From Cupriavidus plantarum (lineage in GTDB: Bacteria; Pseudomonadota; Gammaproteobacteria; Burkholderiales; Burkholderiaceae), in contig NZ_CAJPUX010000005.1 of assembly GCF_905397285.1 (NCBI RefSeq), forward strand, positions 372,001 to 436,000: a DNA stretch of 64,000 nt. The letters run 5' to 3'. Every line of letters starts with the position of its first letter. Positions within the stretch are counted from its first letter, which is position 1. The position numbers were made by a program, and so were the translations under genes. Of this stretch, positions 33,158 through 41,869 are shown one piece after another. The notes beneath the pieces are model-generated. The model was not told the DNA's origin. It ran no database searches and saw only the letters and a program-made list of their open reading frames with translations.

Positions 33158-34057
33158 GTGGATCGACTGCAGGCCATGAGGACGTTCGTCTCGGTCGTGG
33201 AATCGGGTGGGTTCACAGCCGCGGCGCGCAAGCTCGATGTCTCGCTCTCCGTGGTCAGCCGCGTCGTGACCGAACTCGAGGCCCACCTCGGCGTGCGGCT
33301 GCTCACGCGAACCACCCGGCTCGTGCGGCCGACCGATACGGGCATGGCCTACTTCGAGAACTGCCGGCGCATCCTGGGCGAGATCGAAGAGGCCGAGTTA
33401 TCGGCGGCGGGCACCCACGGCACACCGCGTGGCCATCTGGTCGTTACCGCGCCCACGCTCTTCGGCGCGCGGCACGTCATGCCGATCGTCGTCGAATATC
33501 TCCAGCGTTACCCCGAGGTCGATGTCAGCACGCTGCTATTGGATCGCAATGTGAACTTCGTCGATGAGGGCGTCGACGTGGCGGTCCGCATCGGGGAGCT
33601 GACGAGCTCTTCTCTGCAGGCCGTGCAGGTCGGCCGCGTTCGCCGCGTCGTCTGCGCGGCGCCCTCCTATCTCGAACGTCACGGCACCCCGCGCACGCCG
33701 GACGACCTCGCGCACCACAGCCTGATCCACACCACGGCCGTCGCGCTCACACCCGAATGGCGCTTTATGGCCGAGGGAGAGCCCTATCCATGGCGCTTCC
33801 AGCCGCGCCTGTCCACGACGACGAACGACTCGGCCATCCGGGCGGCGGTTGCCGGCCTGGGCATCGCGCGCGTCCTGTCTTATCAAGTGGCGGCCGAATT
33901 ATGGTCAGGCGCGCTGCGGGTCGTGCTGGCGGAGTTCGAGCCACCGCAGCAGCCGATCCATGTCATCCATCGGGAAGGCCGGCATGCCATGCAGAAGGTC
34001 CGGGCGTTCCTCGACCTTGCCATCGAGCGGCTCCGGGCCGACAAATCGCTCAATTAA
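33158..34057 (+). CDS. LysR-family transcriptional regulator
   Basis: A 299-residue LysR regulator of the CrgA/DsdC-like group: [29 protein letters not shown] at the N-terminus, a HTH with [12 protein letters not shown], and [15 protein letters not shown] in the effector domain. It begins with GTG 33158 behind GGGGAGC. It follows the ABC operon on the same strand with 65 bp between, and precedes the GST gene; an inverted repeat after its stop suggests that it acts on the GST promoter. Confidence 0.88.
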   Translation: MDRLQAMRTFVSVVESGGFTAAARKLDVSLSVVSRVVTELEAHLGVRLLTRTTRLVRPTDTGMAYFENCRRILGEIEEAELSAAGTHGTPRGHLVVTAPTLFGARHVMPIVVEYLQRYPEVDVSTLLLDRNVNFVDEGVDVAVRIGELTSSSLQAVQVGRVRRVVCAAPSYLERHGTPRTPDDLAHHSLIHTTAVALTPEWRFMAEGEPYPWRFQPRLSTTTNDSAIRAAVAGLGIARVLSYQVAAELWSGALRVVLAEFEPPQQPIHVIHREGRHAMQKVRAFLDLAIERLRADKSLN

Positions 34058-34075
34058 ATCGAAGACGAGCCATCG

Positions 34076-34098
34076 ATTCTTCTCGTTTCAAGAAGAAT
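34076..34098. promoter_or_regulatory. Inverted repeat ATTCTTC-N9-GAAGAAT before the GST gene
   Basis: Perfect 7-bp arms (34076-34082 and 34092-34098) spaced by 9 bp, about 105 bp upstream of the GST start. There is no U-run, so it is not a terminator. It is a candidate binding site for the LysR protein encoded just before it. Confidence 0.4.
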
Positions 34099-34203
34099 AC
34101 CTTCTGCGAAAGCCTGTTTTTCGCGCGCTTGCGTGGCCCTATGATGGTTTCCAGCACGACATTACGTGCAAAACCCACAACACAGCCATCTGAGGACACG
34201 CAA

Positions 34204-34815
34204 ATGAAGCTCTACTACCACCCGCTCTCCGGCCACTCCCACCGCGCCCGCCTGTTCCTGTCGCTGATCGGCGCCTCGTTCGAACTGGTGCATGTCGACT
34301 TGGGCACAGGCGCTCACAAGAAGCCGGAATTCCTGAAGATCAACCCGTTCGGCCAGGTGCCCGTGCTGGTGGACGGCGACACGGTGGTGGCCGATTCGAA
34401 CGCGATCCTCGTCTACCTGAGCAAGAAGTTCGGCAAGACCGACTGGCTGCCCGAAACGCCGGCCGAGGCCGCCGCGGTGCAGCGCTGGCTATCGGTTGCC
34501 GCCGGCGATATCGCCTTCGGCCCCGCCGCCGCCCGCCTGATCACCGTCTTTGCCGCGCCGCTCGACAGCAAGGCCGTCATCGCCCGCGCCCATGTCGTGC
34601 TCAAGCGCATGGACGACGCGCTGGCCGGCCGAGAGTGGATCGCCGCCAGCCAGCCGACCGTTGCCGACGTCGCGCTGTATAGCTACACCGCACGCGCGCC
34701 GGAAGGCTTCGTCGATCTGCAGGACTACGCCAACGTGCGCGCCTGGCTGGAACGCGTCGAAGCCCTGCCTGGCTTCGTTGAATTCCAGAAGACGCCGGTC
34801 GGCCTCGCTGCCTGA
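34204..34815 (+). CDS. Glutathione S-transferase
   Basis: A 203-residue cytosolic GST. The N-terminal thioredoxin-like domain has [17 protein letters not shown] (glutathione-activating Ser region), NPFGQVPVL with the cis-Pro and [14 protein letters not shown]; the helical C-terminal domain ends with [18 protein letters not shown]. It would conjugate glutathione to electrophiles or reduce organic peroxides. A short gap leads to the FMN/FAD/2Fe-2S fusion oxidoreductase, probably in the same transcript. Confidence 0.92.
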   Translation: MKLYYHPLSGHSHRARLFLSLIGASFELVHVDLGTGAHKKPEFLKINPFGQVPVLVDGDTVVADSNAILVYLSKKFGKTDWLPETPAEAAAVQRWLSVAAGDIAFGPAAARLITVFAAPLDSKAVIARAHVVLKRMDDALAGREWIAASQPTVADVALYSYTARAPEGFVDLQDYANVRAWLERVEALPGFVEFQKTPVGLAA

Positions 34816-34860
34816 TCGCCCGCTCTCGATATCGAACTGACGATGCAGGAGGTACAGATC

Positions 34861-36903
34861 ATGTCCACGACTCGTGCGCCCTGGCATGCCGGTGAACTCG
34901 CGCTGCAAACGCGCGTCGGCGTCGCCGCCAGAATGGATGAAGTCGGCCGCCGCGTGGTGCGCGACTACATGCCGGACCAGCATCGTGAATTCTTCGCGCA
35001 GTTGCCCTTTGTCGTGCTCGGTTCCGTGGCGCCGGACGGCCGCGTCTGGGCGACGCTGCGCGCGGGGCAACCCGGTTTCCTGAACTCGCCCGATCCGCGC
35101 GTGCTGGACATCGGCCTCGTTCGCGATGCCGCCGATCCCGCCGACGCGGGCTTGGAGGATGGCGATGCCGTCGGCCTGCTCGGCATCGACCTCGCCACGC
35201 GCCGGCGTAACCGCATGAATGGCACGTTGCGCCACGACGCGCCGGGGGCGGCCCATATCGACGTCGGGCACAGCTTCGGCAACTGCCCGCGGTATATCCA
35301 TGAACGCACGCTGGCGCCCCTGGATGCGTTGGCGGGTGCAACCATCGAGGGTCCCGTGCCGCAATGGCTCGATGGGCTGGATGACCGCGGACGGGCCCTG
35401 GTCGCATCGTCCAGCGCGTTCTTCGTCGCCTCCTATGCCGATGTGCCGGGGGAGCCGAGACAGGTCGACGTGTCGCACCGCGGCGGCAAGGCGGGATTCG
35501 TGCGGCTGGATGCCGACGGCGGCATGACCATTCCCGACTTCGCGGGCAACCTGTTCTTCAACACGCTGGGCAACTTCATGGTCAACCCGATGGCCGGCGT
35601 GACGTTCGCCGATTTCTCGACGGGCGAACTGCTGCAAATGCATGGGCGCGCAGAGGTCATCGTGGACTCGCCGGAAATCGCCGCGTTCCAGGGCGCCGAA
35701 CGCCTGTGGCGCTTTTTCCCCGAGCAGATCGTGCGGCGCGAGCAAGCGCTGCCGCTGCGCTGGATCACGAAGGCCGATGGCGATGCGCCGAGCTCGCTGC
35801 TCACGGGCAACTGGGACGAGGCAGCGGACCGCATGCGCGCGGCCAGCGTCGCGGATCAATGGCGGCCGTTCCGCGTGACGCGGATCGTCGATGAGAGCAG
35901 CGTGGTGCGGTCGTTCCATCTGGCACCGGCCGACGAGGTGGGGATCATCGCGCATCAGGCTGGCCAGCATCTGCCGATTCGCGTGACGCTGCCGGGAGAG
36001 GATGCGCCCGTCATGCGCACCTATACACTCTCGGTGGCCCCATCCGATGCGGCCTACCGTATCAGCGTCAAGCGCGATGGCGAGGTCTCGCGTTACCTGC
36101 ACGATCACGTGAAGGCCGGCGACATCATCGAAGCGCGCGCCCCCGCGGGCGCCTTCACCATCGATCCGCTGGCGCGCCGCCCCGCCGTCCTGCTGGCGGC
36201 CGGCATTGGCGTCACGCCGATGCTGGCCATGCTGCGCCACATCCTCTACGAAGGCACGCGCAAGCAGCGCATGCGGCCAACGTGGTTCTTCCATTCGGCG
36301 CGATCGCTGGCAGAGCGCGCGTTCAGCGCGGAGCTCGATGCGCTCGCCTTGCGGGGCAATGGTGCCGTGGAGATCGTCCGCCTGCTCAGCGACCCGTCGG
36401 GCGCGACCATCGGCAAGGATTACGACGAGTCCGGACGCATCACGATCGACGTGCTGCGGGGGCATCTGCCATTCGACGACTACGACTTCTATCTATGCGG
36501 CCCGGCGCCGTTCATGCAGTCGCTGTACGACGGCCTGCGCGCGCTGAACGTGCCCAACGACCGCATCCACGCGGAGGCGTTCGGCACGTCCTCGATCGTC
36601 CGCGACAATGCGCCTGTGTTGGCGCCGGTCGCGGCGAGCCCGGTACCGGTCGTGTTCACGGATTCCGCCAAGGAAGCGCGCTGGATGCCGGGCGGCGGGT
36701 CGCTGCTGGAACTGGCCGAAGACCGGGGGCTTTCGCCGGCGTTCAGTTGCCGGAGCGGCAGTTGCGGCAGCTGCCGCACGCGCGTGGCCCAGGGGGAGGT
36801 TACCTACGCGCAGGCGCCGGAGTTTCCAGTGCCCGAAGGGGAAGCGCTGATCTGCTGCGCGGTGCCGGCGGCGGGCAGCCAGCCGGTTCACCTCGTGCTC
36901 TGA
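34861..36903 (+). CDS. Three-domain oxidoreductase: pyridoxamine-oxidase-like FMN domain + FAD/NAD reductase + 2Fe-2S ferredoxin
   Basis: A 680-residue fusion. Residues 25-300 are a PNPOx-like split-barrel flavin domain (FFAQLPFVVLGSVAPDGRVWATL, NTLGNFMVNPMAGVTF). Residues 335-590 are a ferredoxin-NADP reductase-like module (VMRTYTLSVAPSD, AAGIGVTPMLAMLRH, YLCGPAPFMQ). The C-terminal 90 residues are a plant-type ferredoxin with FSCRSGSCGSCRTRV and a later CC. AGGAGG within the stretch before ATG 34861 fixes the start and excludes the ATG at 34843. It could pass electrons from NAD(P)H through FAD and 2Fe-2S to a substrate at the FMN site. The preceding GST suggests a role in detoxification. 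Confidence 0.88.
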   Translation: MSTTRAPWHAGELALQTRVGVAARMDEVGRRVVRDYMPDQHREFFAQLPFVVLGSVAPDGRVWATLRAGQPGFLNSPDPRVLDIGLVRDAADPADAGLEDGDAVGLLGIDLATRRRNRMNGTLRHDAPGAAHIDVGHSFGNCPRYIHERTLAPLDALAGATIEGPVPQWLDGLDDRGRALVASSSAFFVASYADVPGEPRQVDVSHRGGKAGFVRLDADGGMTIPDFAGNLFFNTLGNFMVNPMAGVTFADFSTGELLQMHGRAEVIVDSPEIAAFQGAERLWRFFPEQIVRREQALPLRWITKADGDAPSSLLTGNWDEAADRMRAASVADQWRPFRVTRIVDESSVVRSFHLAPADEVGIIAHQAGQHLPIRVTLPGEDAPVMRTYTLSVAPSDAAYRISVKRDGEVSRYLHDHVKAGDIIEARAPAGAFTIDPLARRPAVLLAAGIGVTPMLAMLRHILYEGTRKQRMRPTWFFHSARSLAERAFSAELDALALRGNGAVEIVRLLSDPSGATIGKDYDESGRITIDVLRGHLPFDDYDFYLCGPAPFMQSLYDGLRALNVPNDRIHAEAFGTSSIVRDNAPVLAPVAASPVPVVFTDSAKEARWMPGGGSLLELAEDRGLSPAFSCRSGSCGSCRTRVAQGEVTYAQAPEFPVPEGEALICCAVPAAGSQPVHLVL

Positions 36904-36923
36904 GTCAACGTCGCACCATGCCG

Positions 36924-37670
36924 CTAAGCGAGGGTTTCCTTGTCCGTGGTCGGCGCGTACATGACCATCAGCGCCTTGGCCGAGCCTGACAGGCTCCGGC
37001 CGCGGTGAGGAATGCGGGAATCGAAGTGGATCGTATCGCCGGGCTCGAGCACGTACTTGTCCATGCCGATCTGCCACTCGAGCTTCCCTTCGAGCACGTG
37101 AAGCAGCTCCTCGCCGTCGTGCTCGAAGAACACGTACTTGTCGATCTCCTCGGGAAAGCTGAACAGGAATGCCTGCAGGGCCTGGCCATGCGCGGCATTC
37201 GTGACGGACAGATAGTTGTAGCCAAACGCCGTGCCGCCGAGCACCGTCGGCCGGTGGTCGTCGCGCTTGACGAGGCTCACGCCGCGCCACGCGGGGACCG
37301 CAGTGCCCGGTCCGGCGGTTTCCGCAAGCAGCGCGCCGGGCTCGACGCCGAGCACCGCGGCAATGCGGGCCAGCGTCGCGATCGGGGGCACTTTCTTGCC
37401 GTTTTCGATCCGCGACAAGTATGCCTTGCCGAAGCCCGAGCGCTCGGCCACTTCCGCCAGCGTCATGCGCGCATCGAGCCGATGGCGGCGCAGCCGTTGA
37501 CCGAGCGCGCCATGCGCGGAGCCGCTGGCGTCCTCCGGGGCGGACGGCTCGTTGGCGGCGGTGGAAATGACGGCGGCGGAAGCGGCTGCCGCCGGCGCGG
37601 ACGACGGCGCCGACGATGGCGCGGCCTGCGGCGACTTCTTCCTGTTCCCGGAGATGCGGCTCGGTTTCAT
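36924..37670 (-). CDS. XRE-family regulator with C-terminal cupin domain
   Basis: A 248-residue regulator: a Pro/Ala/Ser-rich head (residues 10-55), an XRE helix-turn-helix (RRHRLDARMTLAEVAERSG, then AYLSRIENGKKVPPIATLARIA), and a cupin sensor domain (KYVFFEHDGEELLHVLEGKLEW, PGDTIHFDSRIPHRG). This architecture, as in PuuR, usually senses a small catabolite. ATG 37670 (MKPSRIS) is preferred to 37703. It is the last gene of the minus-strand operon that begins with the MHS transporter, and it may bind the GTTTCCC/GGAAAC elements around that operon. Confidence 0.88.
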   Translation of the reverse strand: MKPSRISGNRKKSPQAAPSSAPSSAPAAAASAAVISTAANEPSAPEDASGSAHGALGQRLRRHRLDARMTLAEVAERSGFGKAYLSRIENGKKVPPIATLARIAAVLGVEPGALLAETAGPGTAVPAWRGVSLVKRDDHRPTVLGGTAFGYNYLSVTNAAHGQALQAFLFSFPEEIDKYVFFEHDGEELLHVLEGKLEWQIGMDKYVLEPGDTIHFDSRIPHRGRSLSGSAKALMVMYAPTTDKETLA

Positions 37671-37718
37671 GCGTGCGATGCGAGTTGCCTGATCTGCGCG
37701 CAAGTTTACCGCATTGCC

Positions 37719-38669
37719 TCAGAGGTCCAGCGTCACCCCGACGCGCGCGCGCGACACGCACAGCGCAAGGGTCTCCTGGCGGCGTGACGCGTCGAGAAAC
37801 GCATCCCGGTGGATGACCACACCGTCGGTATAGCCGCACACGCACGATCCGCACACGCCCATCTCGCACGACGATGCCAGCGGAAAGCCCCGCTCGCGCA
37901 GCACCGTCAGCGCCGACGCGTCGGCGGGCACGCGGATCGTTTCCCCTGTGGAAGCGATGCGGATATCGAACGGCTCGGCCTTGAAGTTCTCGTCGAGCGT
38001 CGGCGCGAAGACCTCGAAGTGGACCTGTTCGGCGGGCCACTCCTTTGTCGCTTCGCGTACCGATTCGACGAGACTTGCCGGCCCGCAGCAGTACAGATGC
38101 GTCCCCGGCAAGGGCGTGGAGAGCATTGCCGCGTCGAAACGCTGGCCTTCGGCGTCCCGGCTGAACCATGTCCGCAATTGACCGGCCGTGCACAACGACG
38201 CGAGTTCCGCGCGGAGCGGTGCCTCGGCAGCCGTGCGCGCGCAGTAGTGCAGCGTGAAGTCGGCCCGCGCCGCCGACAGATGCCGCACCATCGAGACGAA
38301 CGGCGTGATGCCGATGCCGCCCGCGATCAGCACATGCCGCTCGGCGTCACGCGCGAGACCGAAGTTGTTGCGCGGCACCGTGACCGGAATCTCCATGCCC
38401 GGCACCAGATGCTCGTGCAGCCAGCGCGAGCCGCCGCGTCCATCGGCCTCGCGCTTGATCGCGATGCGATAGCGGCCGGGCTCCGCGGGATCGTTGCACA
38501 GCGAGTACTGGCGGATCTTGCCGCCGGGAATATGCACGTCCACGTGCGCGCCCGGCTCGGCCTCCGGCAGGGTGGGGCGGCGCGGGTGGCGAAACGTGAC
38601 GACGCGGACGTCGGGCGTGTCGTCGATCACGCGATCGACGATGAGCTTCATGATGATGCGTGCGGACAT
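37719..38669 (-). CDS. PDR/VanB-type flavin 2Fe-2S oxidoreductase
   Basis: A 316-residue reductase: flavin-binding barrel (GKIRQYSLCNDPAEPGRYRIAIKRE), NAD-binding domain (LIAGGIGITPFVSMVRHL, LYCCGPASLV) and a C-terminal ferredoxin with CEMGVCGSCVCG. Relatives such as VanB feed electrons from NADH to Rieske oxygenases, but no oxygenase gene is nearby. A MOSC protein is encoded directly before it on the transcript, so it may reduce that partner. ATG 38669 and ATG 38651 are both possible starts. Confidence 0.9.
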   Translation of the reverse strand: MSARIIMKLIVDRVIDDTPDVRVVTFRHPRRPTLPEAEPGAHVDVHIPGGKIRQYSLCNDPAEPGRYRIAIKREADGRGGSRWLHEHLVPGMEIPVTVPRNNFGLARDAERHVLIAGGIGITPFVSMVRHLSAARADFTLHYCARTAAEAPLRAELASLCTAGQLRTWFSRDAEGQRFDAAMLSTPLPGTHLYCCGPASLVESVREATKEWPAEQVHFEVFAPTLDENFKAEPFDIRIASTGETIRVPADASALTVLRERGFPLASSCEMGVCGSCVCGYTDGVVIHRDAFLDASRRQETLALCVSRARVGVTLDL

Positions 38670-38696
38670 GAGGCGGGATGCGGTAGAAATGCGGTT

Positions 38697-39188
38697 TCAG
38701 TCCAATGGCTCGATGGCGTCGCCCTTTTCGATCCATCCACCCTCGACGATCGAGCAGTTGAGGCCCGAGCGGTTGTAGAGCGGGAGGTAGAGCGGCATGC
38801 CGAGCAGCTCCTCGAGGTACTTGCACGGAAAGTTCAGCCGGCCGCCCTTGAGCACCACGTTGCCCACACGGAATCGCTTGCCGACGAGGTAGTCGAGCGG
38901 CACGCCGGACACCGTCAGATTGCGGCGGTGTTCCTCGGGCTTGAGGTGGATGGGGCCCTGTTGGAGCGGCGGGTCGTTGCGCGCGAGCGCATCGAGGACT
39001 TCGGCCGCAAACAGCGTGACTTCGCGGACGTCAGGCTTCGGCGAGTACGTGCCCGTGCCGAGGAAATAGCGGTCGCCGACGATGCCCTTGCCGGCGACGA
39101 GTTCGGCGCGGTCGAGCTCTTCCATCTCGTACGACGCCGACGGGGCGATATGGATATGGTGCAGTCGTCCACCGGTCCACTGGATCAT
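38697..39188 (-). CDS. MOSC-domain protein
   Basis: A 163-residue single-domain MOSC protein (molybdenum cofactor sulfurase C-terminal domain family). Family features include AELVAGKGIVGDRYF, VREVTLFAAEVLDAL, HRRNLTVSGVPLDYLVGKRFRVG and the cysteine in SGLNCSIVEGG, which can ligate the molybdenum. MOSC-only proteins such as YiiM reduce N-hydroxylated compounds with a separate reductase; the VanB-type reductase 27 bp downstream in the operon could serve here. RidA is encoded 3 bp upstream. Confidence 0.85.
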   Translation of the reverse strand: MIQWTGGRLHHIHIAPSASYEMEELDRAELVAGKGIVGDRYFLGTGTYSPKPDVREVTLFAAEVLDALARNDPPLQQGPIHLKPEEHRRNLTVSGVPLDYLVGKRFRVGNVVLKGGRLNFPCKYLEELLGMPLYLPLYNRSGLNCSIVEGGWIEKGDAIEPLD

Positions 39189-39191
39189 GAC

Positions 39192-39581
39192 TTACTCCTC
39201 GGTGGCCACACCGGCGATCGCCTCGATCTCCACGAGCACGTCGCGCGGCAGGCGGGCCACTTCGATCGTCGAACGCGCGGGAACGCTCGCGCCGAAGCAT
39301 TCCTGATAGACGGCATTCATCAGTGCGAACTGGTTCATGTCCTTCAGGAACACGGTGGTCTTCACCACGGTCGCCAGGCTCGCGCCGCCGGCCTCGAGCA
39401 CGGCGGCGACATTGGCGAGCGACTGGCGGGTCTGGCCTTCAACGTCCGCGGGGATGTTGCCCGTCGTGGGGTCGATCGGGAGCTGTCCCGAGCAGAACAC
39501 GAGGTCGCCGAGGCGCACGCCCTGCGCGTAGGGCCCGACGGCGGCGGGTGCCTGCCCGGTCTTCAGAGTGATAGGTTGCAT
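39192..39581 (-). CDS. ridA: RidA-family enamine/imine deaminase
   Basis: A 129-residue RidA (YjgF/YER057c/UK114) protein, normally a trimer that hydrolyses reactive enamines and imines to keto acids and ammonia. [19 protein letters not shown] and the C-terminal [24 protein letters not shown], with the catalytic Arg, are intact. It lies between the MHS transporter and MOSC genes. A strong inverted repeat just upstream (39633-39655) may be an internal operator or promoter element. Confidence 0.92.
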   Translation of the reverse strand: MQPITLKTGQAPAAVGPYAQGVRLGDLVFCSGQLPIDPTTGNIPADVEGQTRQSLANVAAVLEAGGASLATVVKTTVFLKDMNQFALMNAVYQECFGASVPARSTIEVARLPRDVLVEIEAIAGVATEE

Positions 39582-39617
39582 GGAGCGGTACGTGTGGTAT
39601 CAGTACGTGATCGATAG

Positions 39618-39655
39618 TTTCGGAGGTTTCCGAAAGTTTCCCGATAGGAAACTTT
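39618..39655. promoter_or_regulatory. Two overlapping inverted repeats upstream of ridA
   Basis: One is AAAGTTTCC-CGATA-GGAAACTTT, with perfect 9-bp arms (39633-39641 and 39647-39655). The other, sharing bases 39633-39635, is TTTCGGA-GGTT-TCCGAAA (39618-39635). They occupy the 99-bp gap between the MHS transporter stop and ridA. The GTTTCC core recurs three times in the transporter's own promoter region, so these look like operators for one regulator. Confidence 0.6.
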
Positions 39656-39680
39656 AGTCTAACGCAGGAACGTCGCCCTG

Positions 39681-41003
39681 TCACGCATGGTGAATGGCAT
39701 CGCCACGCGTCTCCCGCGCAAACAGCGCAGCGATGAGCGTCACGATGGCCACGCCGATCAGCAGCAGCGACACGCCCGCCGTACCGCCGAGCTTTTCCAC
39801 GAGCACGGTCGCGAAGATCGGCGTCAGGCCCCCGCCAATCGCCGCCGCGACCTGGAAGCCGAACGACGCGCCGGTATAGCGAGCCCGAGCGCCGAACAGC
39901 TCGGGGAAATACGTTGCCTCGATGCTGAACATCATCCCCTGCCCAAGAATCAGACCCATCGCGATCGCGGCAACGATCAGCGTGGGATCCCGCGTATCGA
40001 CCATCCAGAACATCGGGTAGGCAAACAGGACCGTGAAGGCGGTGCCGATGAAAAACAGCGGCCGGCGTCCGATGCGGTCCGCGAGCAGGCCGAACAGCGG
40101 CATGATGAACACCTCGATCACCGCGGCGATGAAGATGGCATTGAGCAGCATCTTCTTCGGCAAGCCGAGTTTCGTCGTGGCATAGACAACCAGGAACACC
40201 GTCAGCAGATAGACCCACGACACCTCGCACAGCTTGAGGCCGATGGCCACGAGGAACGACTTGCGATGGCGCGTGAACACTTCCTTGAGCGGGTTGGCCG
40301 CAAGCTCGTTCTTCGCCTTCATCTCCTCGAATACCGGGGATTCCGTGATGCGCATGCGTACGAAGCTGCCGAGCCCGACCAGCACGATGCTGAGCAGGAA
40401 CGGCACGCGCCATCCCCAGCTCATCAGCGCTTCCTCGGGCAGCGAGGACACGGCCCAGAACACGGCAGTGGACAAGATCAGGCCAAGCGGGAAACCCACC
40501 TGCACGAGACTGCCATACAGCCCGCGACGATGCTTCGGCGAATGCTCGAGGACCATCAACGCCGCCCCGCCCCACTCGCCCCCGAGCCCGATGCCCTGCA
40601 CGATGCGCAGCAGCACGAGCAGTATCGGCGCCCAGACGCCGATCTGCTGGTACGTGGGCAACAAGCCGATGGCAAAGGTACCGACGCCCATCAACAGCAG
40701 CGACATCAGCAACATCGACTTGCGGCCGAGCCGGTCGCCCATGAATCCAAACACCGCGCCCCCGAACGGCCGCGCGAGGAACCCGACCGCCGCGCTGCCG
40801 AGCGCCGCGAGCGTACCGAGCATCGGATCCGCGGCGGGGAAAAACAGCTTGTTGAAGATCAACGCGGCGGCGGTGCCGTAGATCAGAAAGTCATACCACT
40901 CGATGATGGTGCCGACGGAGCTGGCGAAAAGCACCCGGGCAAGATTGGATTCGTCGGCGACGGCCGGCTGTGCCGGCGTCGCAATGGCTGCTGGATAGGT
41001 CAC
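39681..41003 (-). CDS. MFS transporter, metabolite:H+ symporter (MHS) family
   Basis: A 440-residue inner-membrane symporter with 12 predicted spans. The MHS signature is clear: ASSVGTIIEWYDFLIYGTAAAL at the first span, FGFMGDRLGRK in loop 2-3, and GIGLGGEWGGAALMVLEHSP. The family imports carboxylates such as alpha-ketoglutarate, shikimate or citrate, or osmolytes. I take GTG 41003 (MTYPAAIATP) as start because GGGGGAG (minus strand of 41011-41017) lies at the right distance; an ATG at 41060 would place the GTTTCCC repeats inside the gene. It is the first gene of the operon running to the XRE-cupin regulator. Confidence 0.88.
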   Translation of the reverse strand: MTYPAAIATPAQPAVADESNLARVLFASSVGTIIEWYDFLIYGTAAALIFNKLFFPAADPMLGTLAALGSAAVGFLARPFGGAVFGFMGDRLGRKSMLLMSLLLMGVGTFAIGLLPTYQQIGVWAPILLVLLRIVQGIGLGGEWGGAALMVLEHSPKHRRGLYGSLVQVGFPLGLILSTAVFWAVSSLPEEALMSWGWRVPFLLSIVLVGLGSFVRMRITESPVFEEMKAKNELAANPLKEVFTRHRKSFLVAIGLKLCEVSWVYLLTVFLVVYATTKLGLPKKMLLNAIFIAAVIEVFIMPLFGLLADRIGRRPLFFIGTAFTVLFAYPMFWMVDTRDPTLIVAAIAMGLILGQGMMFSIEATYFPELFGARARYTGASFGFQVAAAIGGGLTPIFATVLVEKLGGTAGVSLLLIGVAIVTLIAALFARETRGDAIHHA

Positions 41004-41306
41004 GGTGGCACTCCCCCTAGGGTTTCCCAAAAAGTTTCCCGATGTTTCCCATATGCACAACGTGTGCCACCCGGCGTGGCATATAGGAAAGCGGGAACAT
41101 GAGGGTCGGCGGACCTACCCGGGGTCACTTGAAGACGCGGAAACTAACGGAAAAAAAGCGCGATTTGAGTGCGGCGAGCACTACGGAAGTGCGGGGAAGC
41201 GCGAGGCTGGCACCACGATCGCGGTGCCGGAGGCCTTGTTCTGAGGCTAGCTCTGGTTTTCCCTATTGGGAAACTTCGAAAGGGGAAACTTCGAAAGCTT
41301 CGTTTT
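41004..41306. other. Promoter region of the MHS operon with repeated GTTTCCC elements (303 bp)
   Basis: No gene. GTTTCCC occurs three times at 41022-41028, 41034-41040 and 41044-41050 (steps of 12 and 10 bp, one helical turn each). At the far end lie TTTCCC-TATT-GGGAAA (41258-41273) and a 15-bp tandem repeat (41268-41297). The middle, about 41060-41250, shows nothing clear to me. Confidence 0.65.
41258..41297. repeat. Palindrome plus perfect 15-bp tandem repeat
   Basis: TTTCCC-TATT-GGGAAA at 41258-41273 runs into two identical units of GGGAAACTTCGAAAG (41268-41282 and 41283-41297). It sits just beyond the 3' end of the VOC gene and shares the GGGAAAC core with the sites near the MHS and ridA genes. 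Confidence 0.8.
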
Positions 41307-41672
41307 TTAACCCTTGGAGAACTCGCAGAACCGCAGCCGGTTGCCGAACGGATCGGCGATCTGCATCTCGCGGCCCCAGCCGGTCGGCTCGATGCCTGGG
41401 CGGGCGTAGCCATACTGCCTGGCGATCAATTCCTGCTGAAAGGCGTCGATGTCTTCCATCGGCACGAAAACCGCGGAGCCGGGCGTGGCGTCGCCGTGGT
41501 GTTCGCTCAGATGCAGCGTCAGGCCGGATCGGTGGATTTGCGCGTAGAGCGGCAGGTCCGGTTCGAAGCGGTGCTCCCAATCCAGCGTAAAGCCAAGGAA
41601 GTCGAGGTAGAACTCCTTGGCTTTGTCGACGGAGAAGATACGGAGGATGGGGACCGCGGCGGAGAGTTGCAT
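41307..41672 (-). CDS. VOC-family protein (glyoxalase/bleomycin-resistance-like)
   Basis: A 121-residue vicinal-oxygen-chelate protein. It reads as one glyoxalase module pair: VPILRIFSVDKAKEFYLDFLGF at the start, HLSEHHGDATPGSAVFV in the middle and MQIADPFGNRLRFCEF at the end, which carries the conserved metal-ligand Glu region. Related short proteins confer bleomycin-type resistance or act as dioxygenase/lyase subunits. ATG 41672 gives the normal length; a frame extension to 41828 lacks family similarity. It runs toward the MHS operon on the same strand. Confidence 0.88.
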   Translation of the reverse strand: MQLSAAVPILRIFSVDKAKEFYLDFLGFTLDWEHRFEPDLPLYAQIHRSGLTLHLSEHHGDATPGSAVFVPMEDIDAFQQELIARQYGYARPGIEPTGWGREMQIADPFGNRLRFCEFSKG

Positions 41673-41755
41673 CGTGAGCGACGGGACGAATAGGAAGGAC
41701 TTCGATGATACGGGAATGCCAGCGGCCAGGCCCGCAAAAAAAATCTCGCGAAGTG

Positions 41756-41784
41756 TGTAAGGAACGCAGGCAAGGCTCCGACTA
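41756..41784 (+). promoter_or_regulatory. Possible ECF-sigma promoter of the bufferin operon
   Basis: TGTAAGGAAC (41756-41765) and CGACTA (41779-41784) are separated by 13 bp, a GGAAC-type -35 with a short GC-rich -10 as used by many ECF sigma factors. They lie about 85 bp before bufA. I saw no clear second copy before the sigma gene at 45275, so this assignment is tentative. Confidence 0.35.
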
Positions 41785-41869
41785 CCGTCCAGATCGTCGC
41801 CGACGGTCGCCGCAACGGCGCTTCCCAATGCTGCCGTGCGGCATTGACAGACACCAAGGAGTCTTCACC

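Noticed and set aside
41673-41828. N-terminal extension of the VOC protein
   Set aside because: The extra 52 residues lack VOC similarity and overlap the likely bufferin promoter; ATG 41672 gives the normal length.
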